From Roseateles depolymerans (GTDB taxonomy: Bacteria > Pseudomonadota > Gammaproteobacteria > Burkholderiales > Burkholderiaceae_C): a DNA stretch of 64,000 bases. Within the stretch, counting starts at the first letter, position 1. Each line of letters begins with the position of its first letter. The stretch covers positions 883,066-947,065 of the forward strand of contig NZ_QUMT01000001.1 in NCBI RefSeq assembly GCF_003387155.1, in the 5' to 3' direction. Both the position numbers and the translations under genes were made by a program. The notes beneath the pieces were generated by a model. That model searched no databases. It had not been told where the DNA came from and saw only the letters and a program-made list of their open reading frames with translations. Positions 54,461 to 62,888 of the stretch are shown in pieces.

Positions 54461-56172
54461 TTAAAAAACTGATCAACAAGTTGCTGGGCAAGCCTGAGGG
54501 CAGCGCCTCGAAGGCGACGCCGCTGGGCAAACGCGTCGAGATCACCGCGGAAGAACACCGCATCGACCCCGACCTGCTGGATGAACGGGGGGTGAAGGTC
54601 GTCAAGGGCCTGACCGACGCGGGCTTCGAGGCCTACATCGTCGGCGGCGCCGTGCGCGACCTGCTGCTGGGCCGTCGCCCCAAGGACTTCGACGTGGCCA
54701 CCGATGCCACCCCGGAAGAGGTCAAGAACCAGTTCCGCCGGGCCTTCATCATCGGCCGCCGCTTCCGCATCGTGCACGTGGTGTTCGGTCGGGGCCGCGA
54801 GCATGAGGTGATCGAGGTCTCCACCTTCCGCGCGCTGCTGACGCAGGACGACGCCGAGCAGGTGCAGGGCAACGAAAAGACGTCCAAGGACGCACTGGCC
54901 GGCAAGTCCCATGTGGTGGACGCCAGCGGCCGGGTGCTGCGGGACAACGTCTGGGGCCCGCAGGTGGAAGATGCGGCCCGTCGCGACTTCACCGTCAACG
55001 CCATGTATTACGACCCGCAGCGCCAGCTGGTGGTCGACTACCACGGGGGCCTGGCCGACAGCCGCAAGAAGATCCTGCGCATGATCGGCGACCCGGAGAC
55101 GCGCTACCGCGAAGACCCGGTCCGCATCCTGCGTGCCGTGCGCTTTGCCGCCAAGCTGGGCTTCACCATCGAGCCCAAGACCCGTGCGCCCATCCAGTCG
55201 ATGTCCGCCTTGCTGGCCAATGTGCCGCTTTCGCGGATGTTCGATGAAATGATCAAGTTGCTGCAGACCGGCCACGCCCTGGCCAGTCTGGAGGAGCTGC
55301 GCAAGCAGGGTCTGGCGCGGGGCATCTTCCCCATCCTGGACGCGGTGCTGGACGACAACGGCGCGTTGCCGGACAACGTGCATGGCCGCTTTGTCCGCCT
55401 GGCCCTGGAAGACACCGACAAGCGGGTGGCTGAAGGCCGCTCGGTGGCCCCCAGCTTCATGCTGGCCTGCATGCTGTGGGGCGAGGTGCAGCAGCGCTGG
55501 ACCCGCCTGATCGCGGGCGGCGAAGGTCCGGTGCCGGCGCTGCAGCAGGCCATCGACCTGGTGTTTGATGCCCGCGTGGGCGACATCTCCGGTCGCGGCA
55601 AGCTGGCGGCGGACATGCGCGAGATCTGGATGATGCAGCCGCGCTTCGAGCGCCGCACCGGCAGCGGTCCGCACCGCCTGATCGAGCAGCCGCGCTACCG
55701 CGCTGGCTTCGACTTCCTGGCCCTGCGGGCCGAGGCGGGCGAGATCGACGCCACGCTGGCCGACTGGTGGGAAGACTTTGCGCTGGGCAACGAGGACGAA
55801 CGTCGTGCCTTGCTGGACCAGGCGCGTGAATCGCAGCGCCAGACCTCGCCCAAGAGCCGCGGCAAGCAAGGCGGCGGCCGGGTGCACCAGGTGGCGCGCG
55901 GCGCCGTGAGTGATGCGGCCGGGGAACCGGCAGCTCGCTCCGCCGGTGGAGCCGGCCGTGGGGCAGCCGCCGATTCTCGCGGGCAAGGCGATGCCGATCG
56001 CGATGACGACGACCTGGACGACCGCGACCCCGCTGCCGACTTCGGCGCCGAAGGGGACAGCACGCGCGCGAATCCGGCGCGCAAGCGTCGCCGCCGTCGC
56101 AAGCCCAAGGCTGCGGGCGGGAGTGCCGGCGGTGAAGCGGGCGGCGCGGGCAGTGCTGGCGGAGAGGGCTGA
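54457..56172 (+). CDS. pcnB: Poly(A) polymerase I
   Basis: A 571-residue class II nucleotidyltransferase adding 3' poly(A) tails. The active site reads VGGAVRDLLLGRRPKDFDVA near residues 64-83, with RRDFTVNAMYYDP and YREDPVRILRAVRFAAKLGF, which favour PAP over CCA-adding enzyme. The N-terminus is basic (MIKKLINKLLGK). The C-terminal ~100 residues are low-complexity, Gly/Ala/Arg-rich and end with a KRRRRRKPK block, probably RNA-binding. Coupled to the HAD gene upstream and followed by folK. Confidence 0.93.
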   Translation: MIKKLINKLLGKPEGSASKATPLGKRVEITAEEHRIDPDLLDERGVKVVKGLTDAGFEAYIVGGAVRDLLLGRRPKDFDVATDATPEEVKNQFRRAFIIGRRFRIVHVVFGRGREHEVIEVSTFRALLTQDDAEQVQGNEKTSKDALAGKSHVVDASGRVLRDNVWGPQVEDAARRDFTVNAMYYDPQRQLVVDYHGGLADSRKKILRMIGDPETRYREDPVRILRAVRFAAKLGFTIEPKTRAPIQSMSALLANVPLSRMFDEMIKLLQTGHALASLEELRKQGLARGIFPILDAVLDDNGALPDNVHGRFVRLALEDTDKRVAEGRSVAPSFMLACMLWGEVQQRWTRLIAGGEGPVPALQQAIDLVFDARVGDISGRGKLAADMREIWMMQPRFERRTGSGPHRLIEQPRYRAGFDFLALRAEAGEIDATLADWWEDFALGNEDERRALLDQARESQRQTSPKSRGKQGGGRVHQVARGAVSDAAGEPAARSAGGAGRGAAADSRGQGDADRDDDDLDDRDPAADFGAEGDSTRANPARKRRRRRKPKAAGGSAGGEAGGAGSAGGEG

Positions 56173-56255
56173 AGCCCTGCGCTTGCAGCCATGAACCGCA
56201 GCGCTGACTGTGAGCCCTGGGCCTCGTACGGGGCCCTCCAGCGAAGGGCCGCCTC

Positions 56256-56792
56256 GTGACGCCTGACGTTTCCTCTGCGAGCGCCTTCATCGCCCTGGGC
56301 GCCAACCTCGGGGCCCTGCGAGCGACCCTGGAGGCCGCCCTGGCCGAACTGGCGGCCTGGCCCGGCATCCGGCTCCGGGCCGTCTCCAGCGCCTGGCACA
56401 GTGCGCCCGTGGGCTGCGAAGGGCCCGACTATCTGAATGCAGTGGCCGCCATCGACACCACGCTGGCGCCGCTGCCCCTGCTGGACGCCCTGCAGGCCAT
56501 CGAGCAGCGCCACGGGCGTGAGCGTCCCTATGTGAATGCCCCTCGCACACTGGACCTGGACCTGCTGCTCTACAACGACCAGCAGATCCGCACGGAACGC
56601 CTGACGGTGCCCCATCCCCGCCTGCATGAGCGGGCGTTCGTGGTGCTGCCGCTGCTGGAGCTGGCGCCGACCTTGGTGGTGCCGGGCCTGGGCCCGCTCA
56701 GCAAGTATGAAGCGGCTGTCCAGGACCAGGCCCTGACCCGAACGCTCGAACCCTTGACTTGGGAACCGTTGGGTCCTGCCCACAAACGCTGA
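56256..56792 (+). CDS. folK: HPPK, folate biosynthesis
   Basis: A 178-residue 6-hydroxymethyl-7,8-dihydropterin pyrophosphokinase. FIALGANLGALRATLEAALA at the start, then GPDYLNAVAAIDT, RPYVNAPRTLDLDLLLYND and PHPRLHERAFVVLPLLEL are diagnostic of the pterin and ATP sites. The start is GTG at 56256. It follows pcnB by about 80 bp, a conserved neighbourhood. Confidence 0.94.
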   Translation: MTPDVSSASAFIALGANLGALRATLEAALAELAAWPGIRLRAVSSAWHSAPVGCEGPDYLNAVAAIDTTLAPLPLLDALQAIEQRHGRERPYVNAPRTLDLDLLLYNDQQIRTERLTVPHPRLHERAFVVLPLLELAPTLVVPGLGPLSKYEAAVQDQALTRTLEPLTWEPLGPAHKR

Positions 56793-57070
56793 CTGATTGA
56801 GGCGGCCTCTGGTGGCCGTCGTAGCCCGTTCGGGCCCCCTCCGGTATGCCCCGGCCATGACGCGCCGGCCCTGGATTTCCCTGGCGTCAGCCCACATTCC
56901 CCGCGGCGCCAAAGCCCCACAGAACCCCGTGGACATCGCGGAAAAAACGGCGCGTGTTCCCTGCTGATCGGCCTGCCTGGCAGCGGGCCCCCATCCCCAA
57001 TCCGGTGGGCCCGGCTACACTTGCGGGCTTGCCGTATGACGCGGCGATGAAATTTTTGTGACGAGAACCC

Positions 57071-57718
57071 ATGTTTTTCGGCAAGTTACTGCCCCGTGAG
57101 GGCAATTTTTTCGAGCTCTTCAATCAGCACGGTGCCCAGATCGTGGAGGGCGCCCGCGCCTTCATGCTGATGATCCAGAACTACAACGACCTCACGCTGC
57201 GTGAAAAATACGCCGCTGAAGTCGACAAGGCCGAGCACCATGCCGACCGGATCACCGCCGAGGTGAACCGCCTGCTGCATCGCACCTTCATCACGCCGAT
57301 CGACCGGGAGCAGATCCACGGCCTGATCAATGCGATGGACGACATCCTGGACCTGCTGCAGGACTCCTCCGAGACCATGCAGCTCTACGACGTGCGCTCC
57401 ATCCCGGAAGAGGTGCTGCGCCTGGGCGACCTGTCCGCCAAGTGCTGCGAGCGGGTGCAGCATGCGGTGTCGCTGCTGCCCAAGCTGAGCGAGTCGCTGA
57501 CGGCAGAAGCCGCCATCAAGACCTGCGAAGAGATCGACAAGCTGGAATCGGATGCGGACCGCGTCATGCGCGCCGCCATGTCCAAGCTGTTCCGTGAGCA
57601 GCCGGACGTGCGCGAACTGATCAAGCTCAAGGCGATCTACGAGCAGCTGGAATCGATCTCCGACCGTTGTGAAGACGTGGCCAACCTGATCGAGGGCATC
57701 GTCCTCGAGAACTCGTAA
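57071..57718 (+). CDS. PhoU-like DUF47 protein
   Basis: A 215-residue helical protein of the PhoU-like DUF47 family: MFFGKLLPREGNFFELFNQH, then DKAEHHADRITAEVNRLLHR, FITPIDREQIHGLINAMDDI and ESISDRCEDVANLIEGIVLE. These accompany Pit transporters and likely modulate phosphate uptake. It starts 14 bp before pit and forms a two-gene operon. Confidence 0.93.
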   Translation: MFFGKLLPREGNFFELFNQHGAQIVEGARAFMLMIQNYNDLTLREKYAAEVDKAEHHADRITAEVNRLLHRTFITPIDREQIHGLINAMDDILDLLQDSSETMQLYDVRSIPEEVLRLGDLSAKCCERVQHAVSLLPKLSESLTAEAAIKTCEEIDKLESDADRVMRAAMSKLFREQPDVRELIKLKAIYEQLESISDRCEDVANLIEGIVLENS

Positions 57719-57732
57719 TCCGGGGTCGGCTG

Positions 57733-58743
57733 ATGGGAACGATGCAGGTGGCCTTCTGGGTCGTGGCCATGCTCGTGGTGCTGGCCTTGCTGTTCGACTT
57801 CATGAACGGCTTTCACGATGCGGCGAACTCCATCGCCACCGTCGTGTCCACCGGGGTGCTCAAGCCGCAGCAGGCGGTGCTGTTCGCCGCCTTCTTCAAC
57901 GTGGTGGCAGTGGCCTTCTTCGAACTGAAGGTGGCGGCCACCATCGGCAAGGGCAGCATTGCGCCGGGCATCGTGGATCACCATGTGATCTTCGGTGCGC
58001 TGATCGGGGCGATCTCCTGGAACGTCATTACCTGGCTGTATGGCATTCCGTCGAGCTCGTCCCACGCGCTGATCGGCGGGCTGGTGGGCGCGGCCATCGC
58101 CAAGGCCGGCACCAACGGCCTGGTCATGAGCGGCATTGGCAAGACGGTGCTGTTCATCTTCGTGTCGCCGCTGCTGGGCTTTGTGCTGGGCTCGCTGCTG
58201 ATGGTGATCGTGGCGTGGCTCTTCCGGCGCAGCTCGCCGCTGCGGGTGGACAACTGGTTCCGGCGGCTGCAGCTGGTGTCCGCGGGCCTGTACAGCCTGG
58301 GGCATGGCGGCAATGATGCGCAGAAGACCATCGGTCTGATCTGGATGCTGCTGATCGCCTCCGGTTATGCCTCCGGCACCGACCATTCGCCGCCCACCTG
58401 GGTGATCGGCGCGTGTTACCTGGCCATCGGCCTGGGCACGATGTTCGGCGGCTGGCGGATCGTGCGGACCATGGGTCAGAAGATCACCAAGCTCAAGCCG
58501 GTCGGCGGCTTCTGCGCCGAAACGGGCGGGGCGATCACCCTGTTCCTGGCCAATGGCCTGGGCATTCCGGTCTCCACCACCCACACCATCACCGGCGCCA
58601 TCGTCGGGGTGGGCTCCACGCAGCGGGCGTCTTCGGTGCGCTGGGGCGTGGCCGGCAACATCGTCTGGGCCTGGATCTTCACCATCCCGGCGTCGGCCTT
58701 CATCGGTGGTGTCTTCTACTGGCTGAGTTTCACGCTGTTCTGA
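57733..58743 (+). CDS. pit: Pit-type inorganic phosphate transporter
   Basis: A 336-residue inner-membrane PiT-family transporter with about 10 segments and both signature repeats: FDFMNGFHDAANSIATVVST in the N-terminal half and GHGGNDAQKTIGLIWMLL in the second half. SSSHALIGGLVGAAI and STTHTITGAIVGVG are the matching substrate loops. It probably imports metal-phosphate by proton symport. Operon partner of the DUF47 gene; a hairpin terminator follows. Confidence 0.94.
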   Translation: MGTMQVAFWVVAMLVVLALLFDFMNGFHDAANSIATVVSTGVLKPQQAVLFAAFFNVVAVAFFELKVAATIGKGSIAPGIVDHHVIFGALIGAISWNVITWLYGIPSSSSHALIGGLVGAAIAKAGTNGLVMSGIGKTVLFIFVSPLLGFVLGSLLMVIVAWLFRRSSPLRVDNWFRRLQLVSAGLYSLGHGGNDAQKTIGLIWMLLIASGYASGTDHSPPTWVIGACYLAIGLGTMFGGWRIVRTMGQKITKLKPVGGFCAETGGAITLFLANGLGIPVSTTHTITGAIVGVGSTQRASSVRWGVAGNIVWAWIFTIPASAFIGGVFYWLSFTLF

Positions 58744-58793
58744 GGTCGCGTAGGCGCTGCGGCGATCTCGAGCGCAGCGCCCCGCACCAACAA

Positions 58794-58841
58794 AAAGGCC
58801 CTGATGCCGGCCGCTGGATTCAGCGGGGGCTCAGGGCCTTT
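58794..58841. terminator. Bidirectional terminator between pit and the TM2 gene
   Basis: Perfect 11-bp arms AAAGGCCCTGA (58794-58804) and TCAGGGCCTTT (58831-58841) enclose an inner CCGCTG/CAGCGG stem. The T-run is longer on the minus strand (five T) than on the plus (three T), so it mainly serves the minus-strand TM2 gene. Confidence 0.7.
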
Positions 58842-58850
58842 GTCATGGGG

Positions 58851-58889
58851 CTACTCGCTCAGGCTACTGGCTCAGGCTACTGGCTCAGT
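58851..58889 (-). repeat. 13-bp x3 tandem array containing the TM2-gene stop
   Basis: On the minus strand: ACTGAGCCAGTAG, CCTGAGCCAGTAG and CCTGAGCGAGTAG, end to end. Each unit ends in TAG; with a 13-bp period the three stops fall in three reading frames. The first is the gene's own stop. Confidence 0.9.
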
Positions 58890-59347
58890 TCCTGCGCCGC
58901 TTCCACCTGGGATTCAAAGTAGCGCTGCGCCGAGAAGGCCAGCGTCGCCATCAGGCAGGCGCCGCCCACCATGAGGCAGGCCACCACGCCCAGCACCGGC
59001 CCCCAACCGGTGCGCTGGGGCGGCAGGCCGGGGTTGTGGCGCTCGTTCCAGCGCTCATCCGGCGTCAGGCCGTGAAGAATGCCCGCCAGCATGCTCTGGG
59101 CCAGCATCAGGCCCAGCAGCGGAATCAGCAGCCAGGCCAGATGGTCGTCCTGGCCGAGTGTGTCCATGCGGTGCACGCCATACAGGCCCAGCAAAGTCGG
59201 GAGCGGATGGGCCCAGGCCCAGCGGTCCTGCAGGCCGTAGAGGTAGAAGCGGTGGAGACCGAAGCTGCCGAGCGCAAAGCTCAGCCAGGTCGCCACCGTC
59301 TTGGAGCGATAGGACCGCTCCTGCGAAGGACCGGCCACGGTGCTCAT
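58877..59347 (-). CDS. TM2-domain membrane protein
   Basis: A 156-residue membrane protein with a TM2 domain: YRSKTVATWLSFALGSFGLH followed by RFYLYGLQDRWAW near residues 13-45, then two further hydrophobic segments (LLIPLLGLMLAQSMLAGILH; GPVLGVVACLMVGGACLMAT). Function unknown. Its ATG overlaps the stop of the acetyltransferase gene (ATGA), so it is translated with it. Its stop lies in a 13-bp tandem array. Confidence 0.75.
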   Translation of the reverse strand: MSTVAGPSQERSYRSKTVATWLSFALGSFGLHRFYLYGLQDRWAWAHPLPTLLGLYGVHRMDTLGQDDHLAWLLIPLLGLMLAQSMLAGILHGLTPDERWNERHNPGLPPQRTGWGPVLGVVACLMVGGACLMATLAFSAQRYFESQVEAAQELSQ

Positions 59348-60006
59348 GCGGCGGGGGCGGTGTCAGCGGCGGGCGCTGACGGTGCGGAGGGGGCCGCCGA
59401 TGCAGCGGCTGCAGCGGGTGCCGTGGCCCCGGCAGGCGTGGCCGCGGCGGCCGGCGTGGCGATCGGGCTGCTGGTGTCGCCCTGGCCCAGCTGGCGCTGC
59501 ATCAGCACCACATCCAGCCAGCGGCCGAACTTCCAGCCTGCCGACTTCAGCAGTCCGTTCTGCTCGAAGCCCAAAGTGCGGTGCACACCGATGGAGCCCA
59601 GGTTCTGGGAATCGCCGATCACCGCAATCATCTGGCGGGCACCGGCGGCCTCGCAGCGGGCCACCAGCTCGGCCAGCAGCAGCCGGCCGATGCCCTGGCC
59701 CTGGGCCTGCGGGGACAGGTAGATCGAGTCTTCGACGAAATAGCGGTAGGCCAGCCGGGGGCGGAAATAGTTGGCATAGGCATAGCCCAGCACCTGGCCG
59801 TCCCGCTCGGCCACCAGGTAGGGCAGGCTGCGGCTGAGGACTTCGGTGCGCCGGCGCGCCATCTCGGCACGGTCGGGCACGTCGGTCTCGAAGGTGCCGG
59901 TGCCATGGAGCACCGCATGCTCGTAGATCTGCTGGATGGCAGGGATGTCACCCTCCATGCTGGGACGAATCACGAGGGGAGCGGTACTGCTTGGGGATGT
60001 GGTCAT
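59344..60006 (-). CDS. GNAT N-acetyltransferase, phosphinothricin-acetyltransferase-like
   Basis: A 220-residue GNAT enzyme. VIRPSMEGDIPAIQQIYEHA, then GTGTFETDVPD, GQVLGYAYANYFRPRLAYRY and the acetyl-CoA loop QAQGQGIGRLLL follow the pattern of phosphinothricin/methionine-sulfoximine acetyltransferases. The last ~45 residues are an Ala/Pro-rich, probably disordered tail that such enzymes usually lack. The ATG at 60006 is preferred; 60030 is an alternative. It overlaps the TM2 gene. Confidence 0.85.
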   Translation of the reverse strand: MTTSPSSTAPLVIRPSMEGDIPAIQQIYEHAVLHGTGTFETDVPDRAEMARRRTEVLSRSLPYLVAERDGQVLGYAYANYFRPRLAYRYFVEDSIYLSPQAQGQGIGRLLLAELVARCEAAGARQMIAVIGDSQNLGSIGVHRTLGFEQNGLLKSAGWKFGRWLDVVLMQRQLGQGDTSSPIATPAAAATPAGATAPAAAAASAAPSAPSAPAADTAPAA

Positions 60007-60039
60007 TGGGGGAGGAGGACAAAGCGTCAAACCCGAGTT

Positions 60040-60045
60040 TATAAT
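60040..60045 (+). promoter_or_regulatory. -10 element of the rpsP promoter
   Basis: A perfect TATAAT lies about 240 bp before rpsP, with a weak -35 (AGGACA, 60016-60021) 18 bases upstream. It implies a long leader of roughly 230 bases for the rpsP-rimM-trmD transcript. Confidence 0.5.
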
Positions 60046-60285
60046 GCCCGGTTTTGGCGCTGGCTGACAGGTGTGAGTTCTTGGCTGAAGTTCTGGGGTG
60101 AAAGCCCTGAGGAACTTGGATGTTGAGGGCGGCTGACAGCGTATCTACAGTGCCACGTCAGAGTCTTTGTGCGGAACCATGCGCCCAACACGCGCGCCGC
60201 ACATCGCCACTCTACCCTTTGATCTGCTTGCCCCTGTGTGTCTCCCTGGTGCGGTGGAACGCTAGAAAACACTGAAGGATTGATC

Positions 60286-60555
60286 ATGGTCGTGATTCGA
60301 CTCTCCCGCGGCGGCTCCAAGAAGCGTCCGTTCTACAACCTGGTTGTGACCGACAGCCGCAACCGCCGTGACGGCCGCTTCATCGAGCGCGTGGGCTTCT
60401 ACAACCCCGTGGCTTCGGGCAATGCCGAATCCCTGCGCGTCGCTCAAGACCGCGTGGCGTACTGGGTGGGCGTGGGCGCACAGCTGTCGCCGTCCGTCGC
60501 TCGTCTGGTGGACGTGGCCAAGAAGGCTGCCGTCGCTCCGGCCGCTGCTGCCTGA
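60286..60555 (+). CDS. rpsP: 30S ribosomal protein S16
   Basis: An 89-residue S16 protein: [20 protein letters not shown], then [20 protein letters not shown] and [20 protein letters not shown], ending in an Ala-rich tail. The ATG at 60286 follows AAGGA by a good distance. First gene of rpsP-rimM-trmD. Confidence 0.97.
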   Translation: MVVIRLSRGGSKKRPFYNLVVTDSRNRRDGRFIERVGFYNPVASGNAESLRVAQDRVAYWVGVGAQLSPSVARLVDVAKKAAVAPAAAA

Positions 60556-60580
60556 GCTGATTGACGTCTGACATTTGTCG

Positions 60581-61201
60581 ATGAAACACGCGCCTGACCT
60601 GACCGATGACCTGTCCACCGCCATGCCGGAGGACGCCATTGAAGTCGGGCGTGTGCTGGACGCCTGGGGCATCAAGGGCTGGATCAAGATCCTGTCCCAT
60701 TCCGCCGATGCCGACGCGCTGTTCAATTCCCGCCGCTGGTTCCTCAAGCCCAGCGAACGGGTGAATGGTGCGCCGCCCCGCCCGGGCGCTCCTTCCGCCG
60801 GGACCCCCGTCCCGCCGGTGCTCAAGATTCTTTCGGTGCGCGACCATGGTGACGGCATCGTCGCCCAGGCCGAAGGCGTGTCGGACCGCAGTGCGGCCGA
60901 AGCGCTCAAGGGCGCGCGCATCTTTGTTTCCCGCTCCACCTTCCCCCAGACCGATCCGGACGAGTATTACTGGATCGACCTCATTGGCCTGACCGTGGTC
61001 AACCGCGAAGGCCAGACCCTGGGTGAAGTGACCGACCTGATCGACACCGGCCCGCACTGCGTCCTGCGCATCGTGCCGCCCGGTCTCACGCCGCCGGTCA
61101 AGCCCGAGCAGGAGATCCTCATCCCCTTTGTCTCCGCCTATGTGGGCGATGTGGACATGTCCGGCCGTCGCATCACGGTCGATTGGGGCCTGGACTACTG
61201 A
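60581..61201 (+). CDS. rimM: 16S rRNA processing/maturation factor RimM
   Basis: A 206-residue 30S maturation factor that binds S19. EVGRVLDAWGIKGWIKI begins the RimM domain, and the PRC-barrel half includes YYWIDLIGLTVVNREGQTLG and ILIPFVSAYVGDVDM. A Pro-rich insertion ([18 protein letters not shown]) sits near residue 65. A TTG at 60575 is an alternative start. It is 25 bp after rpsP. Confidence 0.94.
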   Translation: MKHAPDLTDDLSTAMPEDAIEVGRVLDAWGIKGWIKILSHSADADALFNSRRWFLKPSERVNGAPPRPGAPSAGTPVPPVLKILSVRDHGDGIVAQAEGVSDRSAAEALKGARIFVSRSTFPQTDPDEYYWIDLIGLTVVNREGQTLGEVTDLIDTGPHCVLRIVPPGLTPPVKPEQEILIPFVSAYVGDVDMSGRRITVDWGLDY

Positions 61202-61279
61202 TCCGGCCGCCGGTGCGGCGCTGCGTCCCGGACCTGCTCACCGCTGACCGCCCACCGCTTCGCTGTCCAGACCAGCCCC

Positions 61280-62068
61280 ATGCGCTTTGATGTCATCACC
61301 CTGTTCCCGGAGCTCTTCGAGCCCTTCCTGCGGGCCGGCGTGACGCGTCGTGCGTACGAGAGCCGCCAGGTGGACGTGCGCCTGTGGCCGCTGCGCGACT
61401 ACGCCGAGGACAACTACCGCCGCGTCGATGACCGGCCTTACGGGGGCGGGCCCGGCATGGTGATGCTGGTGGAACCCCTGGAGCGGGCCATGACGGCGGT
61501 GCGGGCGGATCGCGCGCAGGCTGAGCCGGTGGTGATTCACTTCAGCCCGACGGGACGCCATCTGGACCAGTCCCTGGTGCGCGAACTGGCCACCGGGCCC
61601 GGCGCCATCCTGCTGTGCGGCCGTTATGAAGGCATCGACCAGCGCTTCCTGGACCGTCACGTGACGATGGAAGTGAGCCTGGGCGACTTCGTGCTCTCCG
61701 GGGGAGAGCTGCCCGCCCTGGCGCTGATGGACGCGGTCACCCGTCTGCAGGAGGGGGTGCTCAATGATGCGGCTTCCCACGAGCAGGACAGTTTCTCCGA
61801 TGGCCTGCTGGACTGTCCGCACTACAGCCGGCCGGAAGTGCTGGAAACACCGGCCGGGGTGCAGGCCGTGCCGCCGGTGCTGCTGTCCGGCCATCACGCC
61901 GACATCGCCCGCTGGCGCCGGGAACGCTCGCTGGCGCTGACGCAGCAGCGTCGTCCGGAGCTGATCGAGGCTGCACGGCGTGACGGCAAGCTCAGCCGCA
62001 AGGACGAAGCTTTTCTGGCCAGCCTGTCCGGCACGGACAAGACCGCCAAGGGCCGGTCCGGGGCTTGA
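61280..62068 (+). CDS. trmD: tRNA (guanine-37-N1)-methyltransferase
   Basis: A 262-residue SPOUT enzyme methylating G37 of tRNAs read by CNN codons. [17 protein letters not shown] at the start, [13 protein letters not shown], the trefoil-knot SAM site [15 protein letters not shown] and [14 protein letters not shown] are diagnostic. Length is near E. coli TrmD (255). It ends the rpsP-rimM-trmD unit; rplS has its own promoter downstream. A 9-bp tandem array follows the stop. Confidence 0.96.
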   Translation: MRFDVITLFPELFEPFLRAGVTRRAYESRQVDVRLWPLRDYAEDNYRRVDDRPYGGGPGMVMLVEPLERAMTAVRADRAQAEPVVIHFSPTGRHLDQSLVRELATGPGAILLCGRYEGIDQRFLDRHVTMEVSLGDFVLSGGELPALALMDAVTRLQEGVLNDAASHEQDSFSDGLLDCPHYSRPEVLETPAGVQAVPPVLLSGHHADIARWRRERSLALTQQRRPELIEAARRDGKLSRKDEAFLASLSGTDKTAKGRSGA

Positions 62069-62083
62069 GCCCTGAAGTCGTTT

Positions 62084-62119
62084 AAAGCGCCCAAAGCGCT
62101 TAAAGCGCCGAAAGCCACA
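62084..62119 (+). repeat. 9-bp x4 tandem array after trmD
   Basis: AAAGCGCCC, AAAGCGCTT, AAAGCGCCG and AAAGCCACA lie end to end, starting 15 bp after the trmD stop. The last unit is the most diverged. Confidence 0.75.
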
Positions 62120-62139
62120 ACCCACCGGCCTCTTGCTGT

Positions 62140-62167
62140 TTGACGGTCCGGTTTGCGCGTCTATAAT
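62140..62167 (+). promoter_or_regulatory. Sigma-70 promoter of rplS
   Basis: TTGACG (62140-62145), a 16-base spacer and a perfect TATAAT (62162-62167). It makes rplS independently transcribed from trmD. Confidence 0.8.
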
Positions 62168-62233
62168 CGCGGGCTTTCCCGATCCTCTGTCCGGCCAGGC
62201 TTTCCGAATTCCTCGGGCCTACCAAGGGCGGTG

Positions 62234-62278
62234 TGTGTCTCAAGACCTTGTGTCGCAAGACCGTGTGTCTCAAGACCA
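62234..62278 (+). repeat. 15-bp x3 tandem repeat in the rplS leader
   Basis: TGTGTCTCAAGACCT, TGTGTCGCAAGACCG and TGTGTCTCAAGACCA, end to end. Each contains GTCT/AGAC-type complementarity (GTCTcaAGAC), so each unit may form a small hairpin in the RNA. Confidence 0.85.
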
Positions 62279-62369
62279 CCATCCCCCAGACATGATGCAC
62301 CGGGCGTCCAACGCCCCACCATCGTTTCTGACAACGCATTTGCGCGGGCACGATCACTAGGAGTCATTT

Positions 62370-62723
62370 GTGAACCTGATCCAGATCCTCGAGCAAGAAG
62401 AAATTGCTCGCCTGAACAAGACCATCCCCGCGTTTGGTCCTGGCGACACCGTGATCGTCAACGTCAACGTCGTGGAAGGTACCCGCAAGCGGGTGCAGGC
62501 CTACGAAGGCGTCGTGATTGCCAAGCGCAACCGTGGCCTGAACTCCAACTTCATCGTCCGCAAGATCTCCAGCGGCGAAGGCGTGGAGCGTACGTTCCAG
62601 ACCTACAGCCCGCTGATCGCTTCGATCGAAGTCAAGCGCCGCGGTGACGTCCGTCGTGCCAAGCTGTACTACCTGCGTCAGCGTTCGGGCAAGTCGGCAC
62701 GTATCAAGGAAAAGCTGGCCTGA
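62370..62723 (+). CDS. rplS: 50S ribosomal protein L19
   Basis: A 117-residue L19 protein at the 30S-50S interface: [20 protein letters not shown] (GTG start), then [38 protein letters not shown] and [17 protein letters not shown]. The GTG is preceded by AGGAGT. A terminator follows the gene. Confidence 0.97.
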   Translation: MNLIQILEQEEIARLNKTIPAFGPGDTVIVNVNVVEGTRKRVQAYEGVVIAKRNRGLNSNFIVRKISSGEGVERTFQTYSPLIASIEVKRRGDVRRAKLYYLRQRSGKSARIKEKLA

Positions 62724-62815
62724 TTGTTGGCCAGATTGCGGGTCGGTTCGCTGGCCTGCTCTTTGGCCGCTGCCGGACCGCTCAGGTCCCCGCAGGACCC
62801 GCGCAAAACCGCTCG

Positions 62816-62851
62816 AAACCGCTCCAAGGCCTCGCCTCGGAGCGGTTTTTT
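62816..62851 (+). terminator. Rho-independent terminator after rplS
   Basis: Arms AAACCGCTCC (62816-62825) and GGAGCGGTTT (62839-62848) form a 10-bp stem followed by a T-run ending at 62851. Confidence 0.85.
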
Positions 62852-62888
62852 CATTCCCGGCATACTGCAGGCGCTCACTGACCTTTCC

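Larger units (their letters stand above)
62069..62369 (+). promoter_or_regulatory. trmD-rplS spacer: repeat array, promoter and long rplS leader
   Basis: A 301-bp gene-free stretch holding, in order, a 9-bp tandem array, a strong sigma-70 promoter and a leader of about 195 bases containing three 15-bp repeats. The leader ends at the rplS ribosome-binding site (AGGAGT). Confidence 0.7.
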
